Shown here: piece by piece, positions 17,363-25,730 of the stretch
Layout of the letters: each line of letters opens with the position of its first letter
How positions within the stretch are numbered: position 1 is the first letter of the stretch
Assembly: GCA_016218815.1 (NCBI GenBank)
Contig: JACRCX010000025.1
Span: forward strand, 124,001 to 188,000
Origin: Deltaproteobacteria bacterium
Lineage (GTDB): Bacteria; Myxococcota_A; Polyangia; DRWM01; JAAZOP01
Direction: 5' to 3'
Length of the DNA stretch: 64,000 nt
Program-made: the position numbers and the translations under genes
The notes under the pieces: model-generated
Database searches by the model: none
Seen by the model: only the letters and a program-made list of their open reading frames with translations
What the model was told of the DNA's origin: nothing

Positions 17363-17578
17363 TCCCGCGGGTGCGGTGCCCAAGGGGGCGTACATGGCTG
17401 GGGCTGGCGGGAAGCTCATCGCGGCGGCGAGGTCGGGGGCGATCAGCAACAAGGGTCGGAGTAGCAATACCCATTGCGGGGTACCCCCTCGAAAGGGCCA
17501 CCCACCACCCTGATCTGGTACAATGCGGTTGGCGGTACTGCGGACTGCCCGCGGCGCGAAGCGCGCCGGAGGGGCGCG

Positions 17579-18838
17579 ATGGCGAAGAAGAACGAAAAGA
17601 AGACCCGAAGGAAGAGCCCGAAGCAGCAAGACCTCGGCGAAGATGGCCGGGGCTCAACGTCGCCGGACAAGGACATGATGAAGCGCCTGCTCGAGTTCTC
17701 TTCCTCCTACAGCGCCGAGTTGTCCAGCAAGATGCGACGTCTCGACGAGATCATCGGTGATCGGCATTGGGCGAGCGTCGGGAGCTACAAAGAGGAACTG
17801 ATCCGCCAGCATCTCCGAGGCCACTTGCCCCGCCGTTTCGAGGTGGGGACCGGATTCGTCATCGCACGACTTGATGAGAACCGCCTTCTTTCGCGGCAAA
17901 TCGACATCCTGGTCTGGGACTCCCAGGCTCACATGCCCCTCTACCGCGACGGCGCGTTTGCGATCGTTCTGCCGGAAGCCTGCAAGGCCGCAATCGAGGT
18001 CAAGAGCACGCTAGACAGCGACACGCTGCGAGATGCGCTCTCGAATCTTGATTCGCTGACCAGTTTCAGGCGGCTGGACGGCTTCCTGCGCTCGTCGACC
18101 TCGATCTATCGAGCCGTCTTCGCGTTCAAGGCTGACGACGACGTTCGGTTCCCGGACTCGGTCTGGCGATCGTGCTGGACGTACTGGCACGAGCAGCAAG
18201 AATGGCCCCTGGACGAACGAATCGCATCCTCCGAAGACAATTGGGACGGGAGGGGTTGGGAGTTTCCCTGGATCAACGCGATCGGCGTGCTTGGCCGGGG
18301 ACTAGTCAACCTTCAGCGCCCGACCATCAACGACAAGGACTGGATCACCTATCCGGCGTATCGCAGTTGCGACGGTGAAGGCGACGACACGTATGGTGCC
18401 CTCGAGCGTGACCTTCTCCTGCACATCCTAGGCGAGCCACAACACTCCGTGCCGTTCCTGCTCGACCATCCTGGCGCAGCCTCGATTCTGTTTGGCCGGC
18501 AGCCGGCCTTTTTCGGCGGTTCCACGTTCATGATGATCCCGGAGCCACCTGCGCCCATCACCAGGATCGGCCAGATGGACGAGAAGGACGCGGCCGAACT
18601 GGCCGCTCGGCGATTTCAACCGCAAGCTCCGACGCCGCGCACGTACGCGCAGCAGCCGTCGCCCACACCTACACGCATGCAGCCTGCGCCAGATGCCACG
18701 CCATCTGCACGGCCAGCCGACCGGGACGGTCCCCGAGACGCTCCCGCCGCAGTAGGCCATCCGCGGAAACCGCAAGAGCGGCCAGCGCCGCGATCATCCT
18801 CCTCTGGCCCCGGTCGTGCGCCGAAACGCGTTCGATGA
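17579..18838 (+). CDS. DUF6602-like putative nuclease with an aberrant C-terminus
   Basis: The product has 419 residues. The conserved block SVGSYKEELIRQHLRGHLPRRFEVGTGFV, then RQIDILVWD and ACKAAIEVKSTLDSDTL, fits DUF6602, with a PD-(D/E)XK-like D...E-x-K core (IDILVWD, AIEVKS). Such proteins are often near defence genes. Residues from about 365 onward (proline/arginine/serine-rich) are encoded on the antisense strand of a duplicated fragment (18669-18929), so the original C-terminus was probably replaced. A TACAAT (17519-17524) and a GGCGCG/CGCGCC hairpin lie upstream, and CCGGAGGGG precedes the ATG. Confidence 0.72.
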   Translation: MAKKNEKKTRRKSPKQQDLGEDGRGSTSPDKDMMKRLLEFSSSYSAELSSKMRRLDEIIGDRHWASVGSYKEELIRQHLRGHLPRRFEVGTGFVIARLDENRLLSRQIDILVWDSQAHMPLYRDGAFAIVLPEACKAAIEVKSTLDSDTLRDALSNLDSLTSFRRLDGFLRSSTSIYRAVFAFKADDDVRFPDSVWRSCWTYWHEQQEWPLDERIASSEDNWDGRGWEFPWINAIGVLGRGLVNLQRPTINDKDWITYPAYRSCDGEGDDTYGALERDLLLHILGEPQHSVPFLLDHPGAASILFGRQPAFFGGSTFMMIPEPPAPITRIGQMDEKDAAELAARRFQPQAPTPRTYAQQPSPTPTRMQPAPDATPSARPADRDGPRDAPAAVGHPRKPQERPAPRSSSSGPGRAPKRVR

Positions 18839-18929
18839 CCAGTTGCGCGAGGGCCAGCCGAACATCGTCAGCGCCGACGTCCTCCAGGTCGGACGGCCAT
18901 GGATCGTCGGCAGACACCTGCAGGAACTT
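18669..18929 (-). pseudogene. 5'-truncated copy of the 21064-21441 gene
   Basis: This 261-base segment matches 21064-21324 at roughly 90 percent by eye, with a constant offset of 2395 bases. It has the same in-frame TAG and the same C-terminal peptide (QMAWHLAQAACV). Homology stops abruptly at CTGCAGGAACTT, so the copy lacks the N-terminal third and any RBS. Its 5' 170 bases overlap the tail of the DUF6602 gene in antisense. Confidence 0.85.
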
Positions 18930-18994
18930 TCAGCAACCCGTTTGCGAAACTCCACGCGCTTCCGGTCGACGAGTGGCCGAAATAAGTCTTGCGG

Positions 18995-19609
18995 CTACTC
19001 CAACTGCGGAAGTTGGGCTAGCTCCGCATCGGTGGGCGGCAGTCGCTGGGCGAGCATGAGGGCGACGGCGCACAGCTTGAGCTCGTGAAGCAGCTCCTCC
19101 TCGGCGGCCTGTTCCCACATGGTCCTCTCCAGGACCTCGATGTACGGCAGGTCCTGCATCCCGGACCCTCCGCTCCAGACAGCCTCGCTCACGGACTGGT
19201 ACAGGACGCGCGCAGCGAGCGCAACATCCTGCTGGGCCGCGATGACCCGCTCAATCAGCGCGACTTGGCCGGGACCGTCGGACGGCAGAACGACCTTGGG
19301 TCCCCGCGTCCGATCGCGCATCGCCTCGCGAACCAGATCCACGTCCGCCTTCCGGTCGATTGCATTGAGTAGGCGGCGGCAGCAGGCGTTCACGTCCGCC
19401 AACTCCTCGCCCAGCCAGCTGTGCTCCTCCGAACTCATGTCCACGAGCTCGACCGAATTGTCGTCGAACAGGCCGTCGGCCCTCTCCGCCGCTGCTCCGT
19501 TCCGCGCGTGCGTCAGCACCCCCGTCACGTGGTCGAGTATTCCGCGCCTCGATGTCAGCCATCCGAAGTCCCCTGTCTTGGTGTCAGCCGATTTCGTCGT
19601 TGCGTTCAT
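18995..19609 (-). CDS. hypothetical protein
   Basis: The product has 204 residues from MNATTKSADTKTGDFGW. The ATG at 19609 has GAGGAGA upstream and overlaps the TGA of the preceding frame. It is a mostly helical, acidic protein (LGEELADVNACCRRLLNAIDRKADVDLVREAM; RTMWEQAAEEELLHELKLCAVALMLAQRL). No family was recognised. It is the last gene of the long minus-strand run. Confidence 0.62.
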   Translation of the reverse strand: MNATTKSADTKTGDFGWLTSRRGILDHVTGVLTHARNGAAAERADGLFDDNSVELVDMSSEEHSWLGEELADVNACCRRLLNAIDRKADVDLVREAMRDRTRGPKVVLPSDGPGQVALIERVIAAQQDVALAARVLYQSVSEAVWSGGSGMQDLPYIEVLERTMWEQAAEEELLHELKLCAVALMLAQRLPPTDAELAQLPQLE

Positions 19610-19866
19610 CGTGTCTCTCCTCTCTGCGGGGCAGCCAGCGGCTTCCCCGTCCCTGGCGACCGCCGCGTCCGACGCCACCATCCTCGTCGTGACCAGCGAC
19701 CGCACCGCCATCCCGTCACCCCACCGCCCCCGCCGCACTCCCCGGCCGGTCCGCTGCCCCGGACCCGATTCGCTAGCCGCATGACCGCCGCGCGGACAGC
19801 CAGGGACACCGCCGTCTGGCCGCTGTCGGTTCGATACCCGCCAACAGTCTTCGTGACCTCGCGCAT
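19606..19866 (-). CDS. possible small ORF or frame-shifted tail of the upstream gene
   Basis: MREVTKTVGGYRTDSGQ continues into an alanine/valine-rich helix, then a tryptophan/arginine-rich tail that looks like a shadow frame. It overlaps 19773-20090 by 94 bases, where the peptide logic switches frame (WNGVFPAAMKQ in one frame, DEAMREVTKTVGGY in the other). It ends in an ATGA overlap with the next gene. It may be the displaced C-terminus of a broken gene. Confidence 0.35.
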   Translation of the reverse strand: MREVTKTVGGYRTDSGQTAVSLAVRAAVMRLANRVRGSGPAGECGGGGGVTGWRCGRWSRRGWWRRTRRSPGTGKPLAAPQRGETR

Positions 19867-20090
19867 TGCTTCATCGCCGCCGGGAAGACTCCGTTCCACA
19901 GGATCTCGTTCACGAACGTGTTCAGGTCCTGGACGGAGGTCGTGGGTTCCTGGTGGGCCTTGATCAATGCATCCACCCGGGCCATCAGTTGCAGCCTGCA
20001 CAGCGGAGCAGACAGCTCGAATGCCGACTGCCGGCGTCGCACCGGAATCGGCTCGAGTCCGCCACGGGCCCGAGCCCGCCGAGTCTCCAC
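19773..20090 (-). CDS. hypothetical small protein, possibly part of a broken gene
   Basis: A GTG at 20090 preceded by GGGAGG opens a 105-residue frame: METRRARARGGLEPIPVRRR, then FELSAPLCRLQLMARVDALI and TSVQDLNTFVNEILWNGVF. The middle looks genuinely coding; the last 30 residues do not. Helical, no family. It is either a separate coupled gene after the M41-like peptidase or its frame-shifted continuation. Confidence 0.4.
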   Translation of the reverse strand: METRRARARGGLEPIPVRRRQSAFELSAPLCRLQLMARVDALIKAHQEPTTSVQDLNTFVNEILWNGVFPAAMKQCARSRRLLAGIEPTAARRRCPWLSARRSCG

Positions 20091-20864
20091 CTGCGTCAAC
20101 CACCTTGCGGTGCCTCCCGCAGATCGCTGTGACGCGTTCCGCCAACATGTACCCCTTCCCGCCGAACAACGCGTCGCCGATCTCCCTGATCTCGTCCTCG
20201 TGATCGGCGACCAGCTTCGCGGCCCTGCGACTGCAAGACCGAAGAAGTCGCTGCCTGGCTTCGCGACCCCGGCACAGGACGGCCGCGAGTTCCCGCGCTT
20301 GCCTGAGGTCGGGGCCGCAACCGGTGGCGGTGTGGAGGATTCGTCGCGATGCCGCACCTCCTGCGAAGCAGGCCGTGAGCTCGTTGATGACGTCTTCGCG
20401 CCCCCGCTCCTTCGCACCTTCCACCTGCCCGGCTTCGTTGACCAGCAGCACCTTGCTCCTCCGCTCCTGCGGAGGGCGATGCCGTGAAAGGGAATCCCGA
20501 GGTAGTGGAACGTCACCCCGTGGCCGGCCTCGTGCATAGCGGTCTGCAAGTCCTCCACCAGCCTCGCGTCGCGCTGCTTCGGCGTCTCCAGACCATGGGG
20601 GTCACGAATCCTGGCGGCGACACGGGGCGAAACGTTGGCGCTGAAGTCGAGCCCGCCGAGCAACTGTCTTGCCCGACGGATGGCATCCAGGGTCTGGCTG
20701 AAGCGGACGCTCTCGCCGAGCGTCATCGCTGGGCTCGGCGGATGCCCCGGGTCAGGACCACGCGCGAATTCGGGGTGTGCCTCGTACCGCGCCAGCCACC
20801 GTCGCGCCGCCGCCAGCACCTTCCTGCTACCCGCCACGGACAGCAGCACGTCCTCGAGTTTCAC
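20091..20864 (-). pseudogene. FtsH-like (M41) metallopeptidase domain split by a frame change
   Basis: A GTG at 20864 with GGAGGG starts a frame running to MHEAGHGVTFHYLGIPFHGIAL, the HExxH zinc motif of M41/M50-type peptidases. Near 20452-20465 the coherent sequence moves to another frame: KVLLVNEAGQVEG, then REDVINELTACFAGGAASR and ATGCGPDLRQARELAAVL. This matches the FtsH region carrying the third zinc ligand Asp. The junction is AGGAGCGGAGGAGCAAGG. No AAA domain is present. Either the gene is decaying, or there is an assembly indel, or a frameshift. A GTG start with GGAGGAGCAAG also sits exactly at the second frame, so translation of two pieces is conceivable. Confidence 0.6.
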
Positions 20865-21052
20865 GATTCCCTCCGTTCTGCGCCTCCGCGTCCGGCCTGA
20901 CGAATGCATTCGTGTTCCGCCTCCCGGGCTGAGCCGAGGGCTCCACCTGGGTCCGCCAGGGACCCGGGACCTCTCACCACGCGACGAAGGATGGGGCCGA
21001 CCGAGTACAGGGCGCGGCGCATCCCGCTCACTCGGACGTCGAGCCGGCTCAC
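20861..21052 (-). CDS. small hypothetical protein
   Basis: A GTG at 21052, 11 bases after the stop of the 21064 gene, opens a 63-residue frame (MSRLDVRVSGMRRALYSVG, then LRRVVRGPGSLADPGG and AREAEHECIRQAGRGG). Its TGA overlaps the GTG of the peptidase gene (GTGA), which supports translation coupling. There is no recognisable family. Confidence 0.45.
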   Translation of the reverse strand: MSRLDVRVSGMRRALYSVGPILRRVVRGPGSLADPGGALGSAREAEHECIRQAGRGGAERRES

Positions 21053-21063
21053 GTCGGTGCCGC

Positions 21064-21441
21064 CTACACGCATGCAGCCTGCGCCAGATGCCACGCCATC
21101 TGCACGGCCAGCCGACCGGGACGGTCCCCGAGGCGCTCCCGCGACAGAAGACCATCCGCGGAAACCGCAAGAGCGGCCAGCGCCGCGATCATCCTCCTCT
21201 GGCCCCGGTCGTGCCCGGAGACGCGCTCGACGATCAGTTGCGCGAGGGCCAGCCGCAGGTCGTTGGCGCCGACGCCCTCCAGGTCGGACGGCCACGGCTC
21301 GTCTGCCGACAACTGCAGGAACTTCGACGCCCACTCCACCGCCTGGTCGGCTGCTTGCCGGATCCAGTTCCCTGGCCGGATCCACCTCTGCCCGCACGGC
21401 CCGACGTCGAGATTCGGGTTCGCCGCGGCCACCGCTATCAC
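21064..21441 (-). CDS. hypothetical helical protein
   Basis: The product has 125 residues from a GTG at 21441 with GAGGAGC immediately upstream. It starts MIAVAAANPNLDVGPCGQRW and continues as a helical domain (AADQAVEWASKFLQLSADEPWPSDLEG, then NDLRLALAQLIVERVSGHDRGQRRMIAALAALAVSADGLL). The downstream copy at 18669-18929 conserves the same reading frame, which supports that this frame is coding. It follows the zinc-ribbon gene closely. Confidence 0.65.
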   Translation of the reverse strand: MIAVAAANPNLDVGPCGQRWIRPGNWIRQAADQAVEWASKFLQLSADEPWPSDLEGVGANDLRLALAQLIVERVSGHDRGQRRMIAALAALAVSADGLLSRERLGDRPGRLAVQMAWHLAQAACV

Positions 21442-21446
21442 GCTCC

Positions 21447-21943
21447 TCAGCGTAAGCGGCCGAGGGAGCCCAGCCCGGCGTCGGCGTCGCCGCGCAGGAG
21501 GCGCTCCAGGACGGCCTGCGCCCGCTCCGCCGCCTTGTGCTCCATCTCCTCGAACCTCCGCCGTCGCTTCCTCGTGGTGCAGCGCCAATCGAGCTTCTGC
21601 CTGGACGGCTCGAGGTCGATCAGCGGCCGGACCACCTCCCGGAATAGCATCCCGCACCGGAGTCGATCCCGCGCCGATCGAAGTCGAAGGCACTTCCAGC
21701 AGGCCCACCGTCCCGTCCGCCAGTCCTGCCGCAGGGTCAGCGTTCGGTGTCCGCAACGGCATTTCGCCAGCCAGCGCGGCCCGAAGGGTCGGGAGTCCGG
21801 TACCAGGGAGACAGTCTGCGTGCCGCCCGGCACACGCACTACGACGCGGAGGGATCCGTCCGGCATCCGCCGGGCAAGCTGCCGGAGGGTACAGACACGG
21901 ATCGCTGGAACTTCCTGGAGACTTGGCCATGCTCGTTGCCTAG
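21447..21943 (-). pseudogene. zinc-ribbon protein gene interrupted near its 5' end by IS1182
   Basis: The visible frame reads RAWPSLQEVPAIRVCTLRQL, then LAKCRCGHRTLTL...WACWKCLRLRSARDRLR (CxC...CxxC zinc ribbon) and a basic helical C-terminus. The 5' end is cut by IS1182 at the CTAG. Removing the IS and one CTAG joins this piece in frame to 23725-23737, giving a GTG start at 23737 with GAGGAGGACG upstream (MDRST^RQRAW...), a 169-residue protein. After insertion, translation could only restart internally, for example at the ATG at 21866. Confidence 0.75.
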
Positions 21944-23724
21944 AGCACCGACCGGTTTGAAACTAGCGTGATCATGCGACCCTCCGCAGGTCGTCGTGGG
22001 CGGCCTGATCGAGCTGCCGATGGATGGTCTCCAGGTTCTGCACCGTCGCGGCGCGCCGCACGTCGTAGAGGTTTTTCCGCGTGCCGCAGTACCGCGCGCG
22101 TGGGCCTTGCCGGCGGGTGAGATGGGCGAGACCGTGCTCGATCACCACCCGTTCGCGGAGCTGCGTGCGACCACGCCTGGTGGCGATCCGCCGGCGGAGG
22201 CGGTGTTGCAGCCGCTCATCTTCAGCGATGCTGATCGTGCGCCCGGCCCCGGGCTCGGACATCGTGCACTGCGGCCGGAGCGCGCAGCGGGCGCATTCGT
22301 CGGGATCGAACTCGACGACGGAGCCCGGACGGATCGGCTCGGTCTCGCCCGCCGGGCACGTGATCGTCATCCGGCGCATGTCGAAGTCGAAGGCGGACTT
22401 CGTGAAGCGGTCGCCGTTGCGCGCGACCCACGGCTTGCAGATCACGTCGCCGCCCGCGTCGAGCACCTCGCCGACCACCGGGCTCGCCACGTAGCCGCGA
22501 TCGATGTGCAGCTCGCGGATGCTGCGCTTCTGCCGCTCGATGTCCGCCTGGAGCAGCGGTGCGGCCTCCTCTTCCGGGCGGTTGGCGGGCGTGACCGCGC
22601 AGCCGAGGATCAGCTCGGTGTCCACGTCGAGCGCGAGGTGGCGCTTGTAGCCGTTGATGCGCTGGCTCTTGCTCTTGCGGCCATGGCGCATCTCCGGGTC
22701 CTCGATCGAGATGCGCCGGTCCGGCGCGACGCCCTCGCGGATCCGCCGCTTCCCGCCGCCCGAAGGGTCCGGCTCGAGGTCCTGCGATCGGATCTGCTCC
22801 AGCGTGTCCAGATGCTCCTTGAGCGGCGGCTTGGCCAGCTCCTGCGGCAGGTGATTCTTCAGCCACGTCTCCAGCGCGTCGATCTGCCGCGCCAGGCGCT
22901 CGACCACCCCGGCCTTCTGTGCGGGGTCGCTCCACTCGATGTCGAGCGCCTTCTTGACGCTCGTCTCCAGCAACAGCGGAATCCCCGCCTCCTGCGCCAA
23001 CCGCTCCTGCGACCAGCCGAGCAACGTGGCCGCGCACTCCACGACCTTGCGGGCCGCGTGCGCCAGCAGGTTGATCGTGTCCTCCACGCGTCCGGCCCCT
23101 TGCAGCGGGGCCGAGTCGATCGCCACCCGCAGATCCTTCGGCAGTTTCTTCCAGTCGAACGCCTTCGTCCGCCGCGCGACATCGATCGTCCGCTCCAGCA
23201 TTCGCCGATCCATGTCCGTGCGGATCAGCCGGTTGCGGAACTCGAACAACGCGCCCTGCGAGAACGCGGGCTCCTCGCAGCCCAGTCGGTCGAGCACCAT
23301 CTGCCACCGCAGATCGACCACGCTCAACTCGACGGCCTCCGCGTCGGACACGCCCACGTAGCCCTGGAGGATGCAGGCCATCGCCAGCAGGGCCGGAGGC
23401 AGCGGCTCCTTGCCCGCGCCCGTGTCGCGGTACATCGTCGCCAACTCGTCCTGGAACGACACGTCGAAGATCTCGTCCCGATGATCACGAAGGAACGCGA
23501 ACAGCTTCCGGGTGCGGCGAAGACGCCGCAAGATGAACTCTTCCTGCTTCGTGCACGACCGCCTCGGCTCCCACCGCCCGCACGCCATCCCGCACCTCCC
23601 GAAGCGAAACGAGCCTCGCTCCGGGACCGCACGAAACCACCGCGGCGCCAGCCGCTCCACTTCCTGGCAGGGCCCCCCGCAACTGCTGGAAATCACGAGC
23701 CCGTCAAACCGGTCGGTGCTCTAG
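21940..23724 (-). mobile_element. IS1182-family insertion sequence
   Basis: The element is bounded by a perfect inverted repeat: CTAGAGCACCGACCGGTTTG(A) at 21940-21960 and its complement at 23704-23724. The outermost CTAG is present on both flanks and is self-complementary, so it is best read as a 4-bp CTAG target duplication with 17-bp terminal repeats starting AGCACC. One transposase gene nearly fills it. Insertion preserved the TAG stop of the gene at 23721, which lies within the CTAG, and split the next gene. Confidence 0.92.
21972..23696 (-). CDS. IS1182-family transposase (DDE)
   Basis: The product is up to 574 residues. The IS1182 architecture is clear: an N-terminal DUF772-type region (DVSFQDELATMYRDTGAGKEPLPPALLAMACILQGY), first catalytic Asp in VAIDSAPLQGAG, second in LHIDRGYVAS, a cysteine cluster (DECARCALRPQC), and the glutamate region RERVVIEHGLAHLTRRQGPRARY. 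No frameshift is apparent, so the element may be active. The true start may be internal (residue 38, MACGRW) because the first 35 residues are unlike the family. Confidence 0.93.
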   Translation of the reverse strand: MISSSCGGPCQEVERLAPRWFRAVPERGSFRFGRCGMACGRWEPRRSCTKQEEFILRRLRRTRKLFAFLRDHRDEIFDVSFQDELATMYRDTGAGKEPLPPALLAMACILQGYVGVSDAEAVELSVVDLRWQMVLDRLGCEEPAFSQGALFEFRNRLIRTDMDRRMLERTIDVARRTKAFDWKKLPKDLRVAIDSAPLQGAGRVEDTINLLAHAARKVVECAATLLGWSQERLAQEAGIPLLLETSVKKALDIEWSDPAQKAGVVERLARQIDALETWLKNHLPQELAKPPLKEHLDTLEQIRSQDLEPDPSGGGKRRIREGVAPDRRISIEDPEMRHGRKSKSQRINGYKRHLALDVDTELILGCAVTPANRPEEEAAPLLQADIERQKRSIRELHIDRGYVASPVVGEVLDAGGDVICKPWVARNGDRFTKSAFDFDMRRMTITCPAGETEPIRPGSVVEFDPDECARCALRPQCTMSEPGAGRTISIAEDERLQHRLRRRIATRRGRTQLRERVVIEHGLAHLTRRQGPRARYCGTRKNLYDVRRAATVQNLETIHRQLDQAAHDDLRRVA

Positions 23725-24461
23725 TGGATCGGTCCACCGTCCTCCTCACCTTCGTCGTCCTCTTCCACGGCATCCACGACCAGCTTCCGAATGTCGATCT
23801 CCTTCTCCCAGCTCTTCGGCGTCCGCTTGAGGGCCCGCACCCGCTCGAGCGCCACCTCCAGCGCGGCGGCGCCCTTCATCAACGTGGCGTGCAGCTTCCC
23901 GAGTTCCCTGGCCCGCTGCGTCGCACCGAACTGCGGCACCCGGGACAACTCGATGTTGAGAAGGCCGGCGGCCCTGCTGCCCATCTGGTACGCGGCGGCG
24001 GCGGCGGTCGCGATCATCGCCTCCCCGGCGCCGTCCCCCTCCTGCAGCATCTCCGACGCAAGCGGCACGCCGAGCAGAAGATTCTCTTCCAGGGACCCGA
24101 TCCCGCCATCCGCCTCGGCGGCGCTCGTGTTGAGCACCCCGGCCCGGCCTTCGACGAGGGCACGCACGACTGACGGCATCTTGCGGATGTGATCGGACCT
24201 GTAGTGGTCCTCGGTGCGGTTGTCCTGGTGGTCGATGATCTCGCCGCTCTCGGGGTCGCGCACAAGGGCGACGCGGTCGGCGCCGAGGTCCTTCGTCCGT
24301 GTGGTCGCCGACGGCCGCGACGGACGCCGGTGGATCGTGACCCGCTGGGCGGACGTCTCGCGGGTCTCGACGAACTCGACCAGGCCGCCACGCAACTGGT
24401 GCACCGGCCCGCCTTCCGTCGCCCTCGCCTGCTGCCCCAGTGCCGTCCTGGAAGTCGACAT
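23721..24461 (-). CDS. hypothetical protein with acidic C-terminus
   Basis: The product has 246 residues from ATG 24461 (MSTSRTALGQQARATEGG), chosen for the GAGGAGGCTGCG Shine-Dalgarno. Key stretches are DRVALVRDPESGEIIDHQDNR, an alanine-rich helix (AGEAMIATAAAAAYQMGSRAAGLL), and a final acidic tail (VEEDDEGEEDGGPIH) typical of DNA-mimic or protein-interaction tails. Its TAG stop is now supplied by the IS1182 target duplication but is unchanged. The open frame continues upstream without a stop to an ATG at 24842 that is coupled to the previous gene, so a longer form is possible. Confidence 0.6.
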   Translation of the reverse strand: MSTSRTALGQQARATEGGPVHQLRGGLVEFVETRETSAQRVTIHRRPSRPSATTRTKDLGADRVALVRDPESGEIIDHQDNRTEDHYRSDHIRKMPSVVRALVEGRAGVLNTSAAEADGGIGSLEENLLLGVPLASEMLQEGDGAGEAMIATAAAAAYQMGSRAAGLLNIELSRVPQFGATQRARELGKLHATLMKGAAALEVALERVRALKRTPKSWEKEIDIRKLVVDAVEEDDEGEEDGGPIH

Positions 24462-24838
24462 CGCAGCCTCCTCATCGTCCATTATCGACCCGCGGGGCGA
24501 CCGGTGGGAAGGGGGGTACCCGTCGAGAACGACACGCCCGCGTACGCCTTGGGCGGCCTCCCGCGACGACCCGCCGCCAGCCACAGGGCCGTGAGGACCA
24601 GTCCACGCTGCGCGAGTTCGAGTCGACTGCCCCTCGCACAAGGACCTCTCGCTCGTATCGCTCTCGTGCAGAAAAGCCAGCCGCAGTTTCGTCCATGCCC
24701 GGTTCCCGGAGACCAACCCAACGAAGGTGGGGCTTCCGGGACTCCCGACGCTCCATTGCCGGCCGCCGGCAAAGCCACCGGTAATCGGGATCAGGGCGGC
24801 CTCCAGGACGACCACGACGATCGCCGGTGGGATAAGGG
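24462..24838. other. unresolved 377-base stretch
   Basis: A minus-strand ATG at 24842 overlaps the TGA of the preceding gene (ATGA) and opens with a membrane-like segment (MTLIPPAIVVVVLEAALI, then PITGGFAGG). The coherent peptide fades after about 60 residues. Another frame looks better toward the end (RGLVLTALWLAAGRRGRPP), ending at 24482. It could be a small membrane protein with a frame change, or an N-terminal extension of the 23721 gene. I cannot decide. Confidence 0.35.
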
Positions 24839-25618
24839 TCATCCATTCCACCACGATCCGCCAGCATTCCGACGCCGCCTTCGTCGTGGCGGGCGCACGG
24901 CGGCCGCGAACCACCTCCGCAGTTCCCCGACGACCCGCACCACCTTCTCGTGATCGGACCGCGGCCCGAGGCCGACCCTCCGCATGTGCTCCGATACGGT
25001 CAGCGCGAAGGTGGCGAGCGCCTCGAAGTAGGCCTGTGTGAGGTCCCGCGGATCGTTCCTCCGGTCCTCGATGTATGAGGCGACCATCTTCAGGAGTGCG
25101 CCCGCGTATCGTCCAACCTCCCCCTTGCGCCAAGGCAGGTCCAGATCACGCTTGGCGCGCTCCCGGGCGAAGGTGAGGAAGTCCCGCCCCGACGCGACGT
25201 CGACCAGGGCGGGCACGGCCAGCCCGATCGGCGACCGCTGCAATCTGCCGGCATGGTCGGCGCAGGCGCCGAGGATCATTGCTCGTGGCGACGACGGTGT
25301 CGTTGCGGCGGTCCCGGAGGAGTCCTGGCCCTGCGTGCTGCCGGTGGCCGCCGTTCTGGCCGGGTCGCCAGATCGCGCTTCACGCCCGCCCTCCCCCGTC
25401 AGGACGAGCAGCCCGTCCCGGTGCTCGACGAGTTTCCGGACGACGAGGTCCTCCAGGTGGGCCTCCAGGGCTTCGCGGTTGATGTCCGGCAAACGGGCCG
25501 CCAGTTCGTCCATGGTGAACCCCTCGCGTGGAGCGACAGGGGCGTCGGGGCCGTCGTCCACCGGAAGCACCGGCTCGGCGAGCACCCGCAATACGAGCAT
25601 CTCGTTCATCGTCGTCAT
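24839..25618 (-). CDS. hypothetical protein with winged-helix-like N-terminus
   Basis: The product has 259 residues from ATG 25618 (GGGAG upstream). Residues 34-75 (FTMDELAARLPDINREALEAHLEDLVVRKLVEHRDGLLVLT) look like a winged helix with wing. A Ser/Thr/Ala-rich linker follows, then a helical domain (RDFLTFARERAKRDLDLPWR, then YAGALLKMVASYIEDRRNDP and DLTQAYFEALATFALTVSEH) ending in arginines. It may be a DNA-binding regulator or replication accessory protein. The long arginine-rich extension upstream of the ATG was trimmed as a shadow. Confidence 0.62.
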   Translation of the reverse strand: MTTMNEMLVLRVLAEPVLPVDDGPDAPVAPREGFTMDELAARLPDINREALEAHLEDLVVRKLVEHRDGLLVLTGEGGREARSGDPARTAATGSTQGQDSSGTAATTPSSPRAMILGACADHAGRLQRSPIGLAVPALVDVASGRDFLTFARERAKRDLDLPWRKGEVGRYAGALLKMVASYIEDRRNDPRDLTQAYFEALATFALTVSEHMRRVGLGPRSDHEKVVRVVGELRRWFAAAVRPPRRRRRRNAGGSWWNG

Positions 25619-25730
25619 TCGGAGCTCCCTTCTGCGACGAAGGCCGCCTGCGGAGGACGTCTCGCCGGGTCGTCGTCGACCGGGCCGGCCGTGTGCGTCT
25701 GGAACAACCGCGACGCCTCCCGCCAGTCCA

